The notes: generated by a model from the sequence alone, not told the origin. Positions 11,680-22,438 are shown, counted from the first letter of the stretch. The stretch: 64,000 nt of DNA from Pantoea eucrina (GCF_001691555.1 NZ_MAYN01000004.1:1-64000), one strand, 5' to 3'. Numbers and translations are program-made.

Positions 11680-12426
11680 TCAGGAGTCTTCCTCTGCCGC
11701 GCTACGCCCTTTACCCACGTAGTAGCGGGAAAAGAATACGCCGACTTCAAACAGGCAGTACATCGGAATAGCGAGCAAAGTTTGGGAAAAAACGTCTGGT
11801 GGTGTGAGCAGCATCCCAACAACGAAAGCGCCGACCAGGATATAAGGCCGTTTTTTTCGCAGGTCGTCTGGCGTGGTGATCCCGGTCCAGCAAAGCAGCA
11901 CGATGGCTATCGGCACTTCAAACGCGACGCCAAACGCCATAAACAGCGTCATGACAAAGTCGAGATAGTTAGTGATGTCAGTCGCAATGGTGACGCCCTG
12001 CGGCGCGGTTTTGGCAAAAAAGCCAAACGCCAGCGGAAAGACAATAAAGTAGGCAAAAGCCACACCAACGTAGAACAGCAGCGTGCTGGAGAACAGCAGC
12101 GGCATCACCAGCCGGCGTTCGTGCCGGTAGAGCGCCGGGGCGATAAACGCCCACACCTGATAGAGGATCACCGGAACGGCCAGAAACACCGAGACGATAA
12201 GGGTCAGCTTGATCGGTGTAAAAAAGGGCGAAGCAACATCCGTGGCAATCATACTGGCGCCAACTGGCATCTGGCTGATCAGCGGCGCGGCGATCGCGTG
12301 ATAGATATCATTAGCGAAATAGACCAGACAGAGAAAGATCGCAAACACGGCGATGATGCAGTTCAGCAGACGCTTACGCAGCTCGATCAGATGGCTGATG
12401 AGCGGCTGGGTATCTTCAACAGCCAT
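11680..12426 (-). CDS. tatC: Sec-independent protein translocase TatC
   Basis: TatC is the multispanning inner-membrane receptor that, with TatB, binds twin-arginine signal peptides of folded cargo and recruits TatA. The 248 residues (258 in E. coli) contain six hydrophobic segments, and conserved regions are visible: LIELRKR at the N-terminus, the first periplasmic loop, FGVAFEVPI and the [12 protein letters not shown] segment. It starts 2 bp after tatB ends and is followed by a terminator. Confidence 0.95.
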   Translation of the reverse strand: MAVEDTQPLISHLIELRKRLLNCIIAVFAIFLCLVYFANDIYHAIAAPLISQMPVGASMIATDVASPFFTPIKLTLIVSVFLAVPVILYQVWAFIAPALYRHERRLVMPLLFSSTLLFYVGVAFAYFIVFPLAFGFFAKTAPQGVTIATDITNYLDFVMTLFMAFGVAFEVPIAIVLLCWTGITTPDDLRKKRPYILVGAFVVGMLLTPPDVFSQTLLAIPMYCLFEVGVFFSRYYVGKGRSAAEEDS

Positions 12427-12428
12427 GG

Positions 12429-12941
12429 TTATCGTTCATCTTTTGCAGAAAGGGGAGTGGATGAGTGCGCCGCATCAGTCCGATCGCTGACGGTTTCTGC
12501 GGCAGCAGGTGCCTGCGCCGGTGCGCTGGCGTGATGTTCTGCCTGCGCCGGCGTGACAGCAGCAGCAGCCGGAGGCACATCAGGCTTAACCGCGGCGGGC
12601 TGATGAATCGTATTGGCTTCATCTTCCGCTTTTTCGATATCAATACTCTGCTGAACAGATCGCTTCATGGAATCAGCGGTTTTGCGCAGCTCTTCCATTG
12701 ACTGCTTCAGCTCCGGAGAGAGCGTTCCCTTTCCCGCTTCTTCCACTTTTGTCAGGCTGTCCTGCAGCTCCTGCAGCTTTAGCTCCTGCGCCAGCTCATG
12801 CTGCACATTCGCCGCCAGCGAGCGAATTGCCCGGATCCAGCCCACTACCGTTTTTACCGCCACCGGTAAACGCTGCGGCCCGAGTACAATCAGGCCGATC
12901 ACGAACACCAGAACCAGTTCACTAAAGCCAATATCGAACAC
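12429..12941 (-). CDS. tatB: Sec-independent protein translocase TatB
   Basis: TatB partners TatC in recognising twin-arginine signal peptides. The 170-residue protein (171 in E. coli) begins with the membrane helix [20 protein letters not shown], has the Gly-Pro hinge LGPQRLP, an amphipathic helix, and a long charged, Ala/Pro/Gln-rich tail from about residue 105. It lies 9 bp after tatA and 2 bp before tatC. Confidence 0.95.
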   Translation of the reverse strand: MFDIGFSELVLVFVIGLIVLGPQRLPVAVKTVVGWIRAIRSLAANVQHELAQELKLQELQDSLTKVEEAGKGTLSPELKQSMEELRKTADSMKRSVQQSIDIEKAEDEANTIHQPAAVKPDVPPAAAAVTPAQAEHHASAPAQAPAAAETVSDRTDAAHSSTPLSAKDER

Positions 12942-12950
12942 AGTTACACC

Positions 12951-13196
12951 TTACTTATCCCGCGGCTGATCTTTATTCACCGGGTCATGCTGTTTATCCG
13001 CCAGCGTTTTGGCATTGAAGTCAGCATCCTGCTCTTTAGGCAGATCTTTTTTCTCATCGTCATCACTCATCGCCTTTTTAAAGCCGCGAATGGATGAGCC
13101 CAGATCTGAACCGAGGTTGCGCAGTTTATTGGTGCCGAACAGAAGTACAACGATGACGGCAATAATGATTAATTGCCAGATACTGATACCGCCCAT
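12951..13196 (-). CDS. tatA: Sec-independent protein translocase TatA
   Basis: TatA oligomers form the translocation step of the Tat pathway. The 81-residue protein has an N-terminal membrane helix (about residues 5-20), the [14 protein letters not shown] hinge and amphipathic helix, and a short acidic/basic tail. It is the first gene of tatABC and follows a terminator-like hairpin after ubiB. It is a little shorter than E. coli TatA (89). Confidence 0.95.
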   Translation of the reverse strand: MGGISIWQLIIIAVIVVLLFGTNKLRNLGSDLGSSIRGFKKAMSDDDEKKDLPKEQDADFNAKTLADKQHDPVNKDQPRDK

Positions 13197-13227
13197 GAGA
13201 TATGCCTCTGAAATACTTAATAAAACG

Positions 13228-13278
13228 AAAAACTGTAATGTGGCGGGCCGGGAAACCGGCTCCGGCCTGCGACATTAC
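13228..13278 (-). terminator. Probable terminator between ubiB and tatA
   Basis: Long imperfect minus-strand hairpin: GTAATGT at 13278-13272 pairs with ACATTAC at 13241-13235, with an inner GC-rich arm (CAGGCCGG/CCGGCCCG). It is followed by AGTTTTT at 13234-13228. It would end ubiEJB transcripts before tatA. The arm has internal mismatches, so efficiency is uncertain. Confidence 0.6.
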
Positions 13279-13300
13279 GCGATTTGCCCCAGGCAAACAA

Positions 13301-14938
13301 TTAGTTTGTCTTGCGCCAGCCCACCAGCCAGGTCACGATGCCCGCCGCCATCAACAGCGCCGGGAAAAAGTCCCAGTCAGGCCGGCTCAGCAGTACTGCC
13401 GTCCCGCTTAACAGCAGCGTGGCTCCCACGCCAAACAGGTAGCGCGACTGGTGATGCCGGGTACGCTGCGCGTTCATTTCATTCACCAGTTTATCGACGC
13501 TGTGCTGCAATAACTTATGCTGGCGCATACTGTCGTAAAACAGTTCCGGCAGCTCCGGCAGTTTCTCAGCCCAGAAAGGCGCTTTCTCTTTCACCTTACG
13601 CACCAGCGCCGGAAGACCGATCTGATCTTTAATCCACTCTTCCAGGAACGGCTTCGCGGTTTTCCATAAATCGAGCTGCGGATAGAGCTGACGTCCGATC
13701 CCTTCAATATAGAGTAGCGTTTTTTGCAGCAGCACCAGCTGCGGCTGTACTTCCATATTAAAGCGACGCGCCGTGTTGAACAGATTCAGCAGCACGTGAC
13801 CAAATGAGATCTCCGCCAGCGGCTTCTCAAAAATCGGTTCACAGACGGTGCGGATAGCAAACTCAAAATCTTCAACGTTGGTATCAGGCGGCACCCAGCC
13901 GGAATCCACGTGCAGTTCCGCTACCTTGCGGTAGTCGCGGTTAAAGAAGGCAATAAAGTTTTCCGCCAGATAGCGCTTATCTTCTTTGTTAAGCGATCCC
14001 ACAATCCCGCAATCGATGCCGATATATTGCGGATCTTCCGGACGATCGTAACTGACAAAAATGTTGCCCGGATGCATGTCGGCGTGAAAGAAGCTGTCGC
14101 GGAATACCTGGGTAAAGAAAACCTGTACGCCGCGTTCCGCCAGCAGCTTCATATTGACGCCGTGCTGCTCCAGCGTAGCGACATCGGAGATCGGGATCCC
14201 GTAAATCCGCTCCATCACCAGCATGGTTTCGCTGCAGTAATCGGAGTAGACCTCCGGTACATAGAGCATGCGGCTCTGATCAAAATTACGGCGCAGCTGA
14301 ATCGCATTGGCCGCTTCCCGCAGCAGATTGAGTTCATCAATCAGCGTTTTTTCATAATCGCGCACCACTTCCATCGGACGCAGCCGGCGGCCATCCGGCA
14401 ACAGGCGCGGCACCCAGCGTGCCAGCCGGTAGATCAGCTTCATATCCGCTTTGATTACCGGCAGGATATCAGGGCGGATCACTTTGATGACTACTTTGCG
14501 GCCGTTGGATTTCAGCGTGGCGGTATGGACCTGGGCAATAGAAGCGGAGGCGAGCGGTTTGATATCAAAATCGTCAAACCAGGTCTCAACCGGACCGCCA
14601 ATTGAGCGCTCAATCTGCGCTTTGGCTTTCACCCCGTCAAAGGGCGCGACGCGGTCCTGCAGGATTGCCAGTTCGTCGGCAATTTTTGGCGGAAACAGAT
14701 CGCGACGGGTTGAGAGCATCTGACCAAACTTGATCCAGACCGGGCCAAGCTGCTCCATTGCCAGACGCAAACGCAGGCCCAGCTCCGCCTCTTTATGCTG
14801 GTTAGGGATCCAGAATACGCAGCGCCGCCACAGCCGCAGCGGCAGGGTGATGCGCATGTGGGGTATGAGCTCATCCAGCCCGTAGGTCAGAAAAATTTTG
14901 ATAATAAAATATAAGCGCCGAAGTTCTCCGAGCGTCAT
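13301..14938 (-). CDS. ubiB: Ubiquinone biosynthesis ATPase/kinase-like protein UbiB
   Basis: UbiB is an ADCK/ABC1-family membrane-associated ATPase needed for ubiquinone synthesis, probably helping extract or deliver lipid intermediates. The 545 residues compare with 546 in E. coli. The family signature [11 protein letters not shown] (KxGQ), an Ala-rich loop SIAQVH, the kinase-like lysine in VVIKVIRP, and HADMHPGN plus DCG in IGIDCGIVG are visible. Two C-terminal hydrophobic segments fit membrane helices. The start overlaps the ubiJ stop by 4 bp. Confidence 0.96.
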   Translation of the reverse strand: MTLGELRRLYFIIKIFLTYGLDELIPHMRITLPLRLWRRCVFWIPNQHKEAELGLRLRLAMEQLGPVWIKFGQMLSTRRDLFPPKIADELAILQDRVAPFDGVKAKAQIERSIGGPVETWFDDFDIKPLASASIAQVHTATLKSNGRKVVIKVIRPDILPVIKADMKLIYRLARWVPRLLPDGRRLRPMEVVRDYEKTLIDELNLLREAANAIQLRRNFDQSRMLYVPEVYSDYCSETMLVMERIYGIPISDVATLEQHGVNMKLLAERGVQVFFTQVFRDSFFHADMHPGNIFVSYDRPEDPQYIGIDCGIVGSLNKEDKRYLAENFIAFFNRDYRKVAELHVDSGWVPPDTNVEDFEFAIRTVCEPIFEKPLAEISFGHVLLNLFNTARRFNMEVQPQLVLLQKTLLYIEGIGRQLYPQLDLWKTAKPFLEEWIKDQIGLPALVRKVKEKAPFWAEKLPELPELFYDSMRQHKLLQHSVDKLVNEMNAQRTRHHQSRYLFGVGATLLLSGTAVLLSRPDWDFFPALLMAAGIVTWLVGWRKTN

Positions 14939-15540
14939 TTCGCCTCCCGCTGTGCCAGACGTGCCTCAAAGGCGTTTAGTGAACGCTCCATTGCTTCAAC
15001 CTCTTCTGCAAACCAGGCCAGCTCCAGCGCACCCGGCGCCAGCCGCCACTCTTCGGTCAGCACCTGACTGAGATAGTCCTGACGGCGCGTAACCTGCTGC
15101 TGCGCGAAAGCCAGCGCCCGTCTGCCGGCCTGACTGATACCCTGTGCTGCAATATCACCGGTCCAGGGCGCGAGATACTCTGCCGGATCGAGTTCAGCCA
15201 GATCCATTAACGCGGAGAACTGCTGCACCACCTGCAGATCGCCCTCAACGTTCAGCTCGCCGCTGCGGATCAGTCCGGTCAACTGCTGGCGATCGCGCAG
15301 TTTAGGCAAGGTGCTCAGGCGCAGGCTGACGCTGCAGTCGCTGCTGTCCTGCCAGTCGCCCAGCACGTCCAGTCGCGTTTCGCTGAATACCAGCACGAGA
15401 GGAAAATCGAGCTCCTGCAGGCGCAGCAGCAGCACTTTGCCTGCCAGGCGCTGCCGGGCGGCTTTCAGACTCCGATCGCGATAAAGTACACGATTCAGCG
15501 CGGTTTCAAGCGCGCCGGTAATAAGAGGGGTTAGCGTCAT
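14935..15540 (-). CDS. ubiJ: Ubiquinone biosynthesis accessory factor UbiJ
   Basis: UbiJ is an SCP2-domain lipid-binding factor that, with UbiK, organises the soluble Ubi metabolon. The 201-residue reading from ATG 15540 equals the E. coli length; an in-frame GTG at 15546 is the alternative. Conserved segments [29 protein letters not shown] and EEWRLAPG...WFAEEV match. It lies 6 bp after ubiE and overlaps ubiB by 4 bp, so the three form one coupled operon. Confidence 0.92.
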   Translation of the reverse strand: MTLTPLITGALETALNRVLYRDRSLKAARQRLAGKVLLLRLQELDFPLVLVFSETRLDVLGDWQDSSDCSVSLRLSTLPKLRDRQQLTGLIRSGELNVEGDLQVVQQFSALMDLAELDPAEYLAPWTGDIAAQGISQAGRRALAFAQQQVTRRQDYLSQVLTEEWRLAPGALELAWFAEEVEAMERSLNAFEARLAQREAK

Positions 15541-15546
15541 GATCAC

Positions 15547-16305
15547 TCAGAACTTAAAGCCACGATGCAGCGCGACAATGCCGCCAGTCATGTTGTGATA
15601 CGTACTGTTTTCAAAACCGGCGTCGTTCATCATCGCTTTCAGGGTTTCCTGATCGGGATGCATACGAATAGACTCAGCCAGATAGCGATAGCTCTCAGCA
15701 TCATTCGCTACCAGCTGCCCGATACGCGGCAGAATATGGAAAGAATAGGCATCATACGCCTTGCTCAGCGGATCCAGCACCGGTTTAGAAAACTCCAGTA
15801 CCAGCAGACGACCGCCCGGCTTCAGCACGCGAAACATGGAAGCCAGCGCTTTCTCTTTTTCCGTGACGTTGCGCAGGCCAAACGAGATGGTAATGCAATC
15901 AAAATAGTTATCCGGGAACGGCAGGGCTTCTGCATTCGCCTGCACATAGCTGACGTTGCCGGTGACTCCGAGATTACGCAGTTTTTCACGGCCCATTTTC
16001 AGCATTGAGCTGTTGATATCAGCCAGTACCACCTGCCCGGTTTCCCCTACCAGGCGGGAAAATTTCGCCGTGAGATCGCCGGTGCCACCAGCAAGGTCGA
16101 GCACGCGCTGACCGCGACGCACGCCGCTGCTGTCAATGGTAAAACGTTTCCATACGCGATGGACGCCGAACGACATCAAATCGTTCATCAGGTCATATTT
16201 TGCCGCAACGGAATGAAACACGTCCGCGACTTTGTCGGCCTTTTCACTTTTTGCTACAGTCTGAAAGCCAAAGTGAGTAGTTTCCTGCTGTGATTCATCT
16301 GCCAT
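15547..16305 (-). CDS. ubiE: Ubiquinone/menaquinone C-methyltransferase UbiE
   Basis: UbiE transfers methyl from S-adenosylmethionine to demethylmenaquinol and 2-octaprenyl-6-methoxybenzoquinol. The 252-residue reading from ATG 16305 matches E. coli UbiE (251) from its second residue region onward. The SAM loop [22 protein letters not shown] and the C-terminal GGIVALHRG are family motifs. The open frame continues 21 codons upstream, but that part is not conserved, and AGGT lies at reasonable spacing before 16305. Confidence 0.96.
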   Translation of the reverse strand: MADESQQETTHFGFQTVAKSEKADKVADVFHSVAAKYDLMNDLMSFGVHRVWKRFTIDSSGVRRGQRVLDLAGGTGDLTAKFSRLVGETGQVVLADINSSMLKMGREKLRNLGVTGNVSYVQANAEALPFPDNYFDCITISFGLRNVTEKEKALASMFRVLKPGGRLLVLEFSKPVLDPLSKAYDAYSFHILPRIGQLVANDAESYRYLAESIRMHPDQETLKAMMNDAGFENSTYHNMTGGIVALHRGFKF

Positions 16306-16379
16306 CGGTTTTACCTGTTCCACAAATAATTCTCTCCGAAGTGTATCAGAGTCGCGCGATCCGAGCACGTTGCCGCCGG

Positions 16380-17867
16380 TTATTCATTGATACGGCGCAC
16401 TTCTGCCGCCGTTTCTGCGTCATCCTCTGCCCAGCGCTCATCCGCGTCATCCGGCAGTGCCTGCTGCACCAGCTGCGGATTAATGGGCCGCTTAACTTCT
16501 ACGCCCAGCGACTTAAATGCCTCGCTCTGAGCGATAAGATTGCCGCGCCCTTCTGCCAGCTTTTTCATCGCCTGCTGATAGCTCTGCTGCGCCTTTTCCA
16601 GATTATGACCGATGCCGCTCATATCATCGACAAACAGCCGCATTTTGTCATAAAGCCGGGCGGCGCGATCGGCAATCCGCTGGGCATTGCGGCTCTGGTG
16701 TTCGTAGCGCCACAGATTATTAATAGTACGCAGCGCCACCAGTAGCGTGGTCGGACTGACCAGCATGATATTCTGCTGCAGCGCCTCGCTAATCAGCTCC
16801 GGCTGACGATCAATGGCCAGCAAAAATGCAGGCTCTACCGGTATAAACATCAGCACATAATCCAGCGAGCGTAAACCGGGCAATTGTTGATAATCTTTTC
16901 GTCCCAGCAGACGAATATGACCGCGCATCGCCGCAACATGATCCTGAATAGCCAGCTCCCGCGCGGCATCATCCTCAGCGTTAAAGTAGCGCTCATACGC
17001 GACCAGCGTCATTTTGGCATCAACCACCACGTCTTTGCCCTGCGGCAGCCGCACAATCACGTCCGGCTGCATGCGCCCCTGCTCCAGCGCGATGTTAACC
17101 TGGGTTTCATACTCATACCCTTCGCGCAGGCCGGACGCCTCCAGCACCCGGCTCAGCACCACTTCGCCCCAGTTACCCTGAATTTTATTGTCGCCTTTCA
17201 GCGCTTTAGTGAGGTTCAGCGCCTCCTGCGCCATCTGTGCGTTGAGCTGCTGCAGCTGGCGGATCTCATACGTCAGCGTATGACGCTCACGCGCCTCCTG
17301 ACCGAAACTTTCATTAACCTGACGGCGGAAGCCATCCAGCTGATCGCGCAGCGGCGCAATCAGGCTGTTCAGACTCTGACGGTTTTGCTCATCGACACGG
17401 CGACCGCTGTTTTCAAAAATGCGGTTCGCGAGATTTTCAAACTGGGCGCTCAGGCGCTGTTCACTGTTGGTCAGCAGCCGCTGCTTCTCTTCTGCAGCAA
17501 AACGCGTCTCTTCCAGCCGGATGGTCACCTCGCGCAGTTCCGCTTCCTGCGCGCTATTGACCTCAAGCTGATTACGCAGCTCACGACTGAGCTGTTCACT
17601 TTCAGCACGCCAGTAATCCAGCTGCTGCAATCGCTCCTGCGCCCCGCTCAGGGTGCCATGCAGCTGCCGCAGCTCCTGTTCACGCTGCCGGAGCTGTTGC
17701 TGCAGCTGCTCCTGTTCCTGCTGCTGACGCCGCTGTGCCGCTTCCAGCAGGCGATGCTCCGCGGTTATGCTGGCGTGCTGCTGACTGGCACGCAGCTGCG
17801 CCAGCAGCCAGCCGATACCCAGACCGGCCAGTGCCAGTACAAGCGTGATAATAAGTTGCTGATCCAT
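16380..17867 (-). CDS. rmuC: DNA recombination protein RmuC
   Basis: RmuC limits rearrangements at short inverted repeats and is thought to be a nuclease or a nuclease partner. The 495-residue protein starts with a membrane-anchor-like segment (about residues 5-24), continues with a long Gln/Glu-rich coiled coil to about 190, and then the conserved RmuC domain with [41 protein letters not shown] and [12 protein letters not shown]. It is slightly longer than E. coli RmuC (475), mainly in the coiled coil. It lies 75 bp upstream of ubiE. Confidence 0.93.
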   Translation of the reverse strand: MDQQLIITLVLALAGLGIGWLLAQLRASQQHASITAEHRLLEAAQRRQQQEQEQLQQQLRQREQELRQLHGTLSGAQERLQQLDYWRAESEQLSRELRNQLEVNSAQEAELREVTIRLEETRFAAEEKQRLLTNSEQRLSAQFENLANRIFENSGRRVDEQNRQSLNSLIAPLRDQLDGFRRQVNESFGQEARERHTLTYEIRQLQQLNAQMAQEALNLTKALKGDNKIQGNWGEVVLSRVLEASGLREGYEYETQVNIALEQGRMQPDVIVRLPQGKDVVVDAKMTLVAYERYFNAEDDAARELAIQDHVAAMRGHIRLLGRKDYQQLPGLRSLDYVLMFIPVEPAFLLAIDRQPELISEALQQNIMLVSPTTLLVALRTINNLWRYEHQSRNAQRIADRAARLYDKMRLFVDDMSGIGHNLEKAQQSYQQAMKKLAEGRGNLIAQSEAFKSLGVEVKRPINPQLVQQALPDDADERWAEDDAETAAEVRRINE

Positions 17868-17958
17868 GATCCCCCCGCGCCTCGCGATGCTCAGGGGAAA
17901 GGTAAGGTTGGCCTGGCGGAATGTCTACTGAAATCTCTGGCAGCCAGGCCGCAGGACG

Positions 17959-19230
17959 TCAGCAGGCTCTGACCGTGAGTTCGCCCGCTTTCCAGGCGTC
18001 GATCAGGAAAAATGGCATCGGCAGCACCCATTCGCTCTCATTCACCACGCGTGCCGGATAACAGCAGCTCTGGCCGCCCCAGGCGATTTCAACCTGCTGC
18101 GTACCGTTATGGGGGGCTGTCACCTTACCGGTCATGCTGGCATAACCGGCGTTACTGCCGACGTGAAAATGTTCTGTCTGCCAGCGAACGGGCGCATGTG
18201 CCGGCCACGGCTGCGCCTGATGAAAATGAAAAAGGTCATCGTGACTGAGCAGGCTGGCGCGAACGGTGGGCCATAGCGCCACTTTGAGGAAATATTGATC
18301 GGTAAAGCGCTGACTGCCGGTGTAGTGTGCCATAAAGTCGCGCATCTGCTGCGCAAGGTTGCGGAATACGCCGTGACAGCCGCCCCACATACCGGCCAGC
18401 AGCAGCTCGGTGTGGGTAAAGTAGTCGCGCATATGATGAAACCAGAACGGCGAGTCGAGCCAGGCCTGTACCGCCGCGGCTTCACGCTCCGACAGCAGCG
18501 AGTCGGCGTCGCGGATGATAAAGCGTCTGACCGCAGGATCATCCATGACCAGAAAGCGCCAGAGCGTAGGCTGGATCTCTTTTTCATCAGACATATCAAC
18601 CAGCTGCGCCCCGGCGTGCTGCAGGCGCTGCCAGACGTGCTGCGGCACGCTCGCATCGAGATACACGCGGCAGTGCCAGGCCGGATAGAGCTCGCGCGCG
18701 ACCTCAACGTTTTTAATCAGCGTTTCGCAGTAGCGCGGCTGATTGCCATACAGGCTGAACGCAATACTGTTTTCAGCCGGATTGTGCGGGTTAAACGCGG
18801 GCGGCGCATCAGCCGGAAACGGGTGCTTTTGTCCGGCAGAAAAGCGGGCGTCAGAATGCATCAGCGAAGCCTGGCCGTAGCGCGCCACCTCATCCGGCTT
18901 CTGCAGCCAGCCGCAGACTTCAGTCAGGCCATCCAGCCAGGTCTCTGATGCCTGCGCACGCTGCGCGTCAGGGGCCTGGCAGATCTTCTGATAAACGTTG
19001 TACGACTTTTTATAGTCACCGGTGCGCATCAGCGTCAGGGCATAGTCGCTGAGCACCTGCATATTATGTGGCATCACCCGCAGTACCGCTTCACAGCACT
19101 GGCGTGCCCGCGGGTAGTCGCCGTCGGCCATGGCCTGGCGAAACTGCGCGGCGGCGTGTTCAACGCGCGCCTGCGCAGCAGCAGAGTTATTGACAGAGGC
19201 GGAACGGGGAGCGGAGAAGGTTTTGCGCAT
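17959..19230 (-). CDS. Unrecognised TPR protein with glycosyltransferase-like C-terminal domain
   Basis: I do not recognise a named gene. The 423-residue reading from ATG 19230 (GGGA upstream; an upstream ATG at 19266 is the alternative) has helix-turn-helix repeats typical of TPR at about residues 22-88 (FRQAMADGDYPRARQ, ALTLMRTGDYKKSYNVY). A second domain at about 150-345 begins with a beta-strand region and contains RDADS at 240-244. This resembles the Asp-x-Asp nucleotide-sugar site of GT-A glycosyltransferases, followed by a Trp/His-rich stretch and HDDLFHFH at 330-337. No signal peptide or membrane helix is obvious. E. coli has no gene here between rmuC and udp, so it is a lineage-specific insertion. 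The sugar donor and acceptor are unknown. Confidence 0.6.
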   Translation of the reverse strand: MRKTFSAPRSASVNNSAAAQARVEHAAAQFRQAMADGDYPRARQCCEAVLRVMPHNMQVLSDYALTLMRTGDYKKSYNVYQKICQAPDAQRAQASETWLDGLTEVCGWLQKPDEVARYGQASLMHSDARFSAGQKHPFPADAPPAFNPHNPAENSIAFSLYGNQPRYCETLIKNVEVARELYPAWHCRVYLDASVPQHVWQRLQHAGAQLVDMSDEKEIQPTLWRFLVMDDPAVRRFIIRDADSLLSEREAAAVQAWLDSPFWFHHMRDYFTHTELLLAGMWGGCHGVFRNLAQQMRDFMAHYTGSQRFTDQYFLKVALWPTVRASLLSHDDLFHFHQAQPWPAHAPVRWQTEHFHVGSNAGYASMTGKVTAPHNGTQQVEIAWGGQSCCYPARVVNESEWVLPMPFFLIDAWKAGELTVRAC

Positions 19231-19329
19231 ATAAGGGATCCCAAAGTTCGCTGAATAGGTGCGCATCCTGATTCGTCAGCGGCTGAGTTCCCTGTGAGGC
19301 TGGTCCCGCATCCATTACCGACTGGCGCG

Positions 19330-20091
19330 CTACAACAAGCGACGCGCGGCTTCAACCACGATTTTCACGGCGTCGCTCTCGGTCTGCTTCATGGTCGCCG
19401 CGTCCGGGATCTCTTTTTGCGTACGGTTCACAATGACGCCAGCCACCATGCCGGCACGCAGTCCCTGACTGGCGCACATGGTTAACAGTGTAGCGGATTC
19501 CATCTCATAGTTAAGCACGCCCATCGCCTGCCACTCCTGCATGGAGCCCTGGAAGCGATTCACCACGCGCCCGGAAAAGGTGTCGTAACGCTCCTGCCCC
19601 GGGTAGAAGGTGTCAGAAGAGGCGGTGATGCCGATATGGGTACGCGCGCCGCAGTTTTCTGCTGCCGCGACCAGCGCCGTGGTACAGGTAAAATCAGCCA
19701 CGGCCGGAAACTCCATCGGCGCAAAATGCAGGCTGGCACCATCAAGGCGTACTGAGGCGGTGGTGACCAGCACATCGCCCACGTTGATGTGCGGCTGAAT
19801 GGCACCGGTGGTACCCACGCGCAGGAATGTCCGGACGCCAAGCTGCGCCAGCTCCTCTACTGCAATTGAGGTTGAAGGACCACCGATACCGGTTGAGCAG
19901 ACGACCACCGGCTTGCCGTCGATCTCCGCCAGCCAGGTGGTGAATTCGCGATGTGACGCCAGATGCTGCGGGTTATCCATCAGCGCAGCAATTTTTTTCA
20001 CCCGCTCCGGGTCGCCCGGGACGATCGCCAGCGTAGCGCCTTTCAGGTCAGCTTTAGTGATACCAAGGTGGAAAACGTCAGACTGGGTCAT
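19330..20091 (-). CDS. udp: Uridine phosphorylase Udp
   Basis: Udp splits uridine with phosphate to uracil and ribose-1-phosphate in pyrimidine salvage; the active enzyme is a hexamer. Its 253 residues equal E. coli Udp and are highly similar: [44 protein letters not shown] and NYEMESATL (substrate-binding Glu-Met-Glu) are intact. Two CRP-like sites upstream with 52-bp spacing agree with the known CRP/CytR control of udp. Confidence 0.97.
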   Translation of the reverse strand: MTQSDVFHLGITKADLKGATLAIVPGDPERVKKIAALMDNPQHLASHREFTTWLAEIDGKPVVVCSTGIGGPSTSIAVEELAQLGVRTFLRVGTTGAIQPHINVGDVLVTTASVRLDGASLHFAPMEFPAVADFTCTTALVAAAENCGARTHIGITASSDTFYPGQERYDTFSGRVVNRFQGSMQEWQAMGVLNYEMESATLLTMCASQGLRAGMVAGVIVNRTQKEIPDAATMKQTESDAVKIVVEAARRLL

Positions 20092-20152
20092 ATCAGACTC
20101 CTGCTAATTAAGTAGTGTGACGCGCACTCTACGTGAGGCAGCGCGACAAATA

Positions 20153-20168
20153 TGTGATGCCACTCACT
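20153..20168. promoter_or_regulatory. CRP site, promoter-proximal, of udp
   Basis: TGTGA-N6-TCACT. With udp on the minus strand it is the site nearer the gene; its centre lies 52 bp from the second CRP site. That spacing is what CytR-controlled promoters such as udp and deoP2 use, with CytR binding between the two CRP dimers. Confidence 0.75.
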
Positions 20169-20204
20169 TCAAATAATGAAAGTTACATTAGCAACCGCTT
20201 CATT

Positions 20205-20220
20205 TGTGATTTTAATCACA
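20205..20220. promoter_or_regulatory. CRP site, promoter-distal, of udp
   Basis: TGTGA-N6-TCACA is a perfect match to the CRP half-site consensus on both arms. Between this and the proximal site the minus strand has GTTGCTAATGTAACTTTCAT, which contains a GTTGC element like the CytR half-site. The dlhH start lies 172 bp to the right, so this site could also affect that gene. Confidence 0.85.
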
Positions 20221-20392
20221 ATATGACGCGCCATTTCGCCTATTTGTCAGCTACCGTGCTGCGTAAGCTTGAGTAGCAATGTTAATACAGAAACCGCATC
20301 TGAAAATCTGTTCCTTTTTACCCTGTAAACGTCCGGCCATCATGACCAGGCTATAGTTACCTGATTGCGCACCTGCCAGCACGGAGAGAACC

Positions 20393-21229
20393 ATGAAAAC
20401 CACAGACAATATGGCACAAGAGTCGGCCCCGGGTGGCTTCGCCTCGGCGGCGCAGCCCGCTGCCAGCAGCACAATAATTACCCAAAGCGATACGATTCAG
20501 TGCGGCGAAACCTCTATTCCCAGCCAGGGTGAAAATCTGCCTGCCTGGTATGCACGTCCTAAGTCATTCAGCGGTACGCTGCCAGTAGTACTGGTGGTCC
20601 AGGAAATTTTTGGCGTACATGAACATATCCGTGATCTGTGCCGCCGCCTGGCGCTGGAGGGCTATCTTGCCGTGGCGCCGGAGCTCTATTTTCGCGAAGG
20701 CGATCCGCAGGAGTATCACGATATCCCGACGCTGCTCAGCGAGCTGGTAAGCAAAGTGCCTGACAGCCAGGTACTTGCCGATCTCGATCACGCAGCAAAC
20801 TGGGCGGCACGGCACGATGGCGATATTCGTCGCCTGGCGATCACCGGCTTCTGCTGGGGCGGTCGGATCAGCTGGCTGTTCGCCGCGCACAATCCTCAGG
20901 TGCGTGCCGCAGCCGCATGGTATGGCCGTCTCGAAGGAGAAAAAACGCTGAAGCAGCAGAAACATCCGATTGATATCGCCGTCGATCTGAACGCGCCGGT
21001 GCTCGGCCTGTATGGCGGCCAGGATGAGGGCATTCCGCTGGAAAGCATCGACAAAATGCGTCAGGCGCTGCATGCCGCGAATGCGAAAGCGGAAATTGTG
21101 GTCTATCCGGACGCCGGACACGCGTTCAACGCCGATTATCGTCCGGGCTATCATGCGGAATCCGCCCGGGATGGCTGGCAGCGTATGCTGGCCTGGTTTA
21201 AACAGTATGGGGTGGCCCCTGACGCATAA
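20393..21229 (+). CDS. dlhH: Dienelactone hydrolase family protein DlhH (YsgA)
   Basis: Alpha/beta-hydrolase of the dienelactone hydrolase family; the physiological substrate in enterobacteria is not known. The 278 residues (271 in E. coli YsgA) hold the Cys-Asp-His triad: Cys in ITGFCWGGR, Asp in YGGQDEGI, and His in DAGHAFNADYR. GGAG precedes the ATG. It is divergent from udp, as in E. coli, and followed by its own terminator. Confidence 0.93.
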   Translation: MKTTDNMAQESAPGGFASAAQPAASSTIITQSDTIQCGETSIPSQGENLPAWYARPKSFSGTLPVVLVVQEIFGVHEHIRDLCRRLALEGYLAVAPELYFREGDPQEYHDIPTLLSELVSKVPDSQVLADLDHAANWAARHDGDIRRLAITGFCWGGRISWLFAAHNPQVRAAAAWYGRLEGEKTLKQQKHPIDIAVDLNAPVLGLYGGQDEGIPLESIDKMRQALHAANAKAEIVVYPDAGHAFNADYRPGYHAESARDGWQRMLAWFKQYGVAPDA

Positions 21230-21237
21230 CGTTATCC

Positions 21238-21258
21238 GGGCGCTCAGGCGCCCTTTTT
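21238..21258 (+). terminator. Rho-independent terminator of dlhH
   Basis: GGGCGC/GCGCCC stem (21238-21243 and 21248-21253), loop TCAG, then five T residues. It sits 8 bp after the dlhH stop. Confidence 0.85.
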
Positions 21259-21408
21259 CCTGCGCGACCGGCTTCAACGCCCGCGTTCGTTGCCGGCAAC
21301 AGGCAGCGGTTCACTTCATTTAGCCATCCAGATGTTTACACCGCCACAATCTGCGGGTAGTGTATAGCTTACCGCGTCATCCGTTTTGTCCCGCTGCAAA
21401 GGATTCTC

Positions 21409-22344
21409 ATGATCGAACTCAAACACCTGCGAACGCTGCAGGCGTTACACAACACCGGCTCGCTTGCCGCGGCGGCGGCGCAGCTGCACCAGACGCAGTC
21501 TGCCTTATCGCATCAGTTCAGCGATCTGGAGCAGCGCCTTGGATTCCGGCTGTTTGTGCGTAAAAGCCAGCCGCTGCGCTTTACGCCGCAGGGTGAGATC
21601 TTGCTGCAGCTGGCAGAACAGGTGCTGCCGCAGATCCAGCAGGCGCTGCAGGCGTGTCATGAGCCGCAGCAGCAGGCCACGCTGCGCATCGCCATTGAGT
21701 GCCACAGCTGCATTCAGTGGCTGACGCCTGCGCTGAACAACTTCCGCAAGAGCTGGCCGCAGGTCATGATGGATTTTAAATCCGGCGTCACCTTTGATCC
21801 GCAGCCGGCGCTGCAGCAGGGTGAGCTTGATGTGGTGCTGACCTCGGATATTCTGCCGCGCAGCGGACTGTTTTATACGCCGATGTTTGATTTTGAGATG
21901 CGGCTGGTGCTGGCGCCCGATCATCCGCTGGCGCAGCGTACGCATATTACGCCGCAGGATTTCGCTGATGAAGTGCTGATGATCTACCCGGTGCAGCGCC
22001 AGCGTCTGGATGTCTGGCGTCACTTTCTGCAGCCCGCCGGCGTCAGTCCGGCGCTGAAAAGCGTGGACAATACGCTGCTGCTGATTCAGATGGTTTCGGC
22101 GCAGATGGGGATCGCCGCTCTGCCTCACTGGGTCGTTGAGAATTTTGAAAAGCAGGGACTGGTGGTAACCAAAACGCTGGGCGACGGTCTCTGGAGCCGG
22201 CTCTATGCTGCCGTACGTGAAGGTGAACAGCGTCAGCCCGTGCTGGAAGCGTTTGTGCGCTTTGCCCGTCAGCACGCCTGCGATCATCTGCCGTTTGTGC
22301 GCGACGCTTCACAGCCGGGCGCGGTATTACCTGGCGCATCCTGA
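21409..22344 (+). CDS. metR: LysR-type regulator of methionine genes MetR
   Basis: MetR activates metE, metH and other methionine genes with homocysteine as co-inducer. The 311-residue protein is close to E. coli MetR. The N-terminal winged helix ([20 protein letters not shown], residues about 16-35) and the effector domain ([32 protein letters not shown]) are conserved. AAAGGA precedes the ATG. In E. coli metE lies divergently between metR and ysgA; here only 179 bp separates dlhH and metR and no metE is present. MetR must therefore act on targets elsewhere. Confidence 0.96.
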   Translation: MIELKHLRTLQALHNTGSLAAAAAQLHQTQSALSHQFSDLEQRLGFRLFVRKSQPLRFTPQGEILLQLAEQVLPQIQQALQACHEPQQQATLRIAIECHSCIQWLTPALNNFRKSWPQVMMDFKSGVTFDPQPALQQGELDVVLTSDILPRSGLFYTPMFDFEMRLVLAPDHPLAQRTHITPQDFADEVLMIYPVQRQRLDVWRHFLQPAGVSPALKSVDNTLLLIQMVSAQMGIAALPHWVVENFEKQGLVVTKTLGDGLWSRLYAAVREGEQRQPVLEAFVRFARQHACDHLPFVRDASQPGAVLPGAS

Positions 22345-22438
22345 TGGTCGGGCGCGGCGGGCACGCTCCGCGCTGTTATCCCCGCCCCGCCTGCACTATA
22401 ATGCGCCGCCTTTACTGCTTACCCCGGAGAGTTTCACC

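Noticed and set aside
16884-17972. 362-codon plus-strand ORF opposite rmuC
   Set aside because: Lies antisense to the coiled-coil and conserved core of rmuC and its composition (Leu/Gln/Arg rich) is what the complement of Gln/Glu codons gives.
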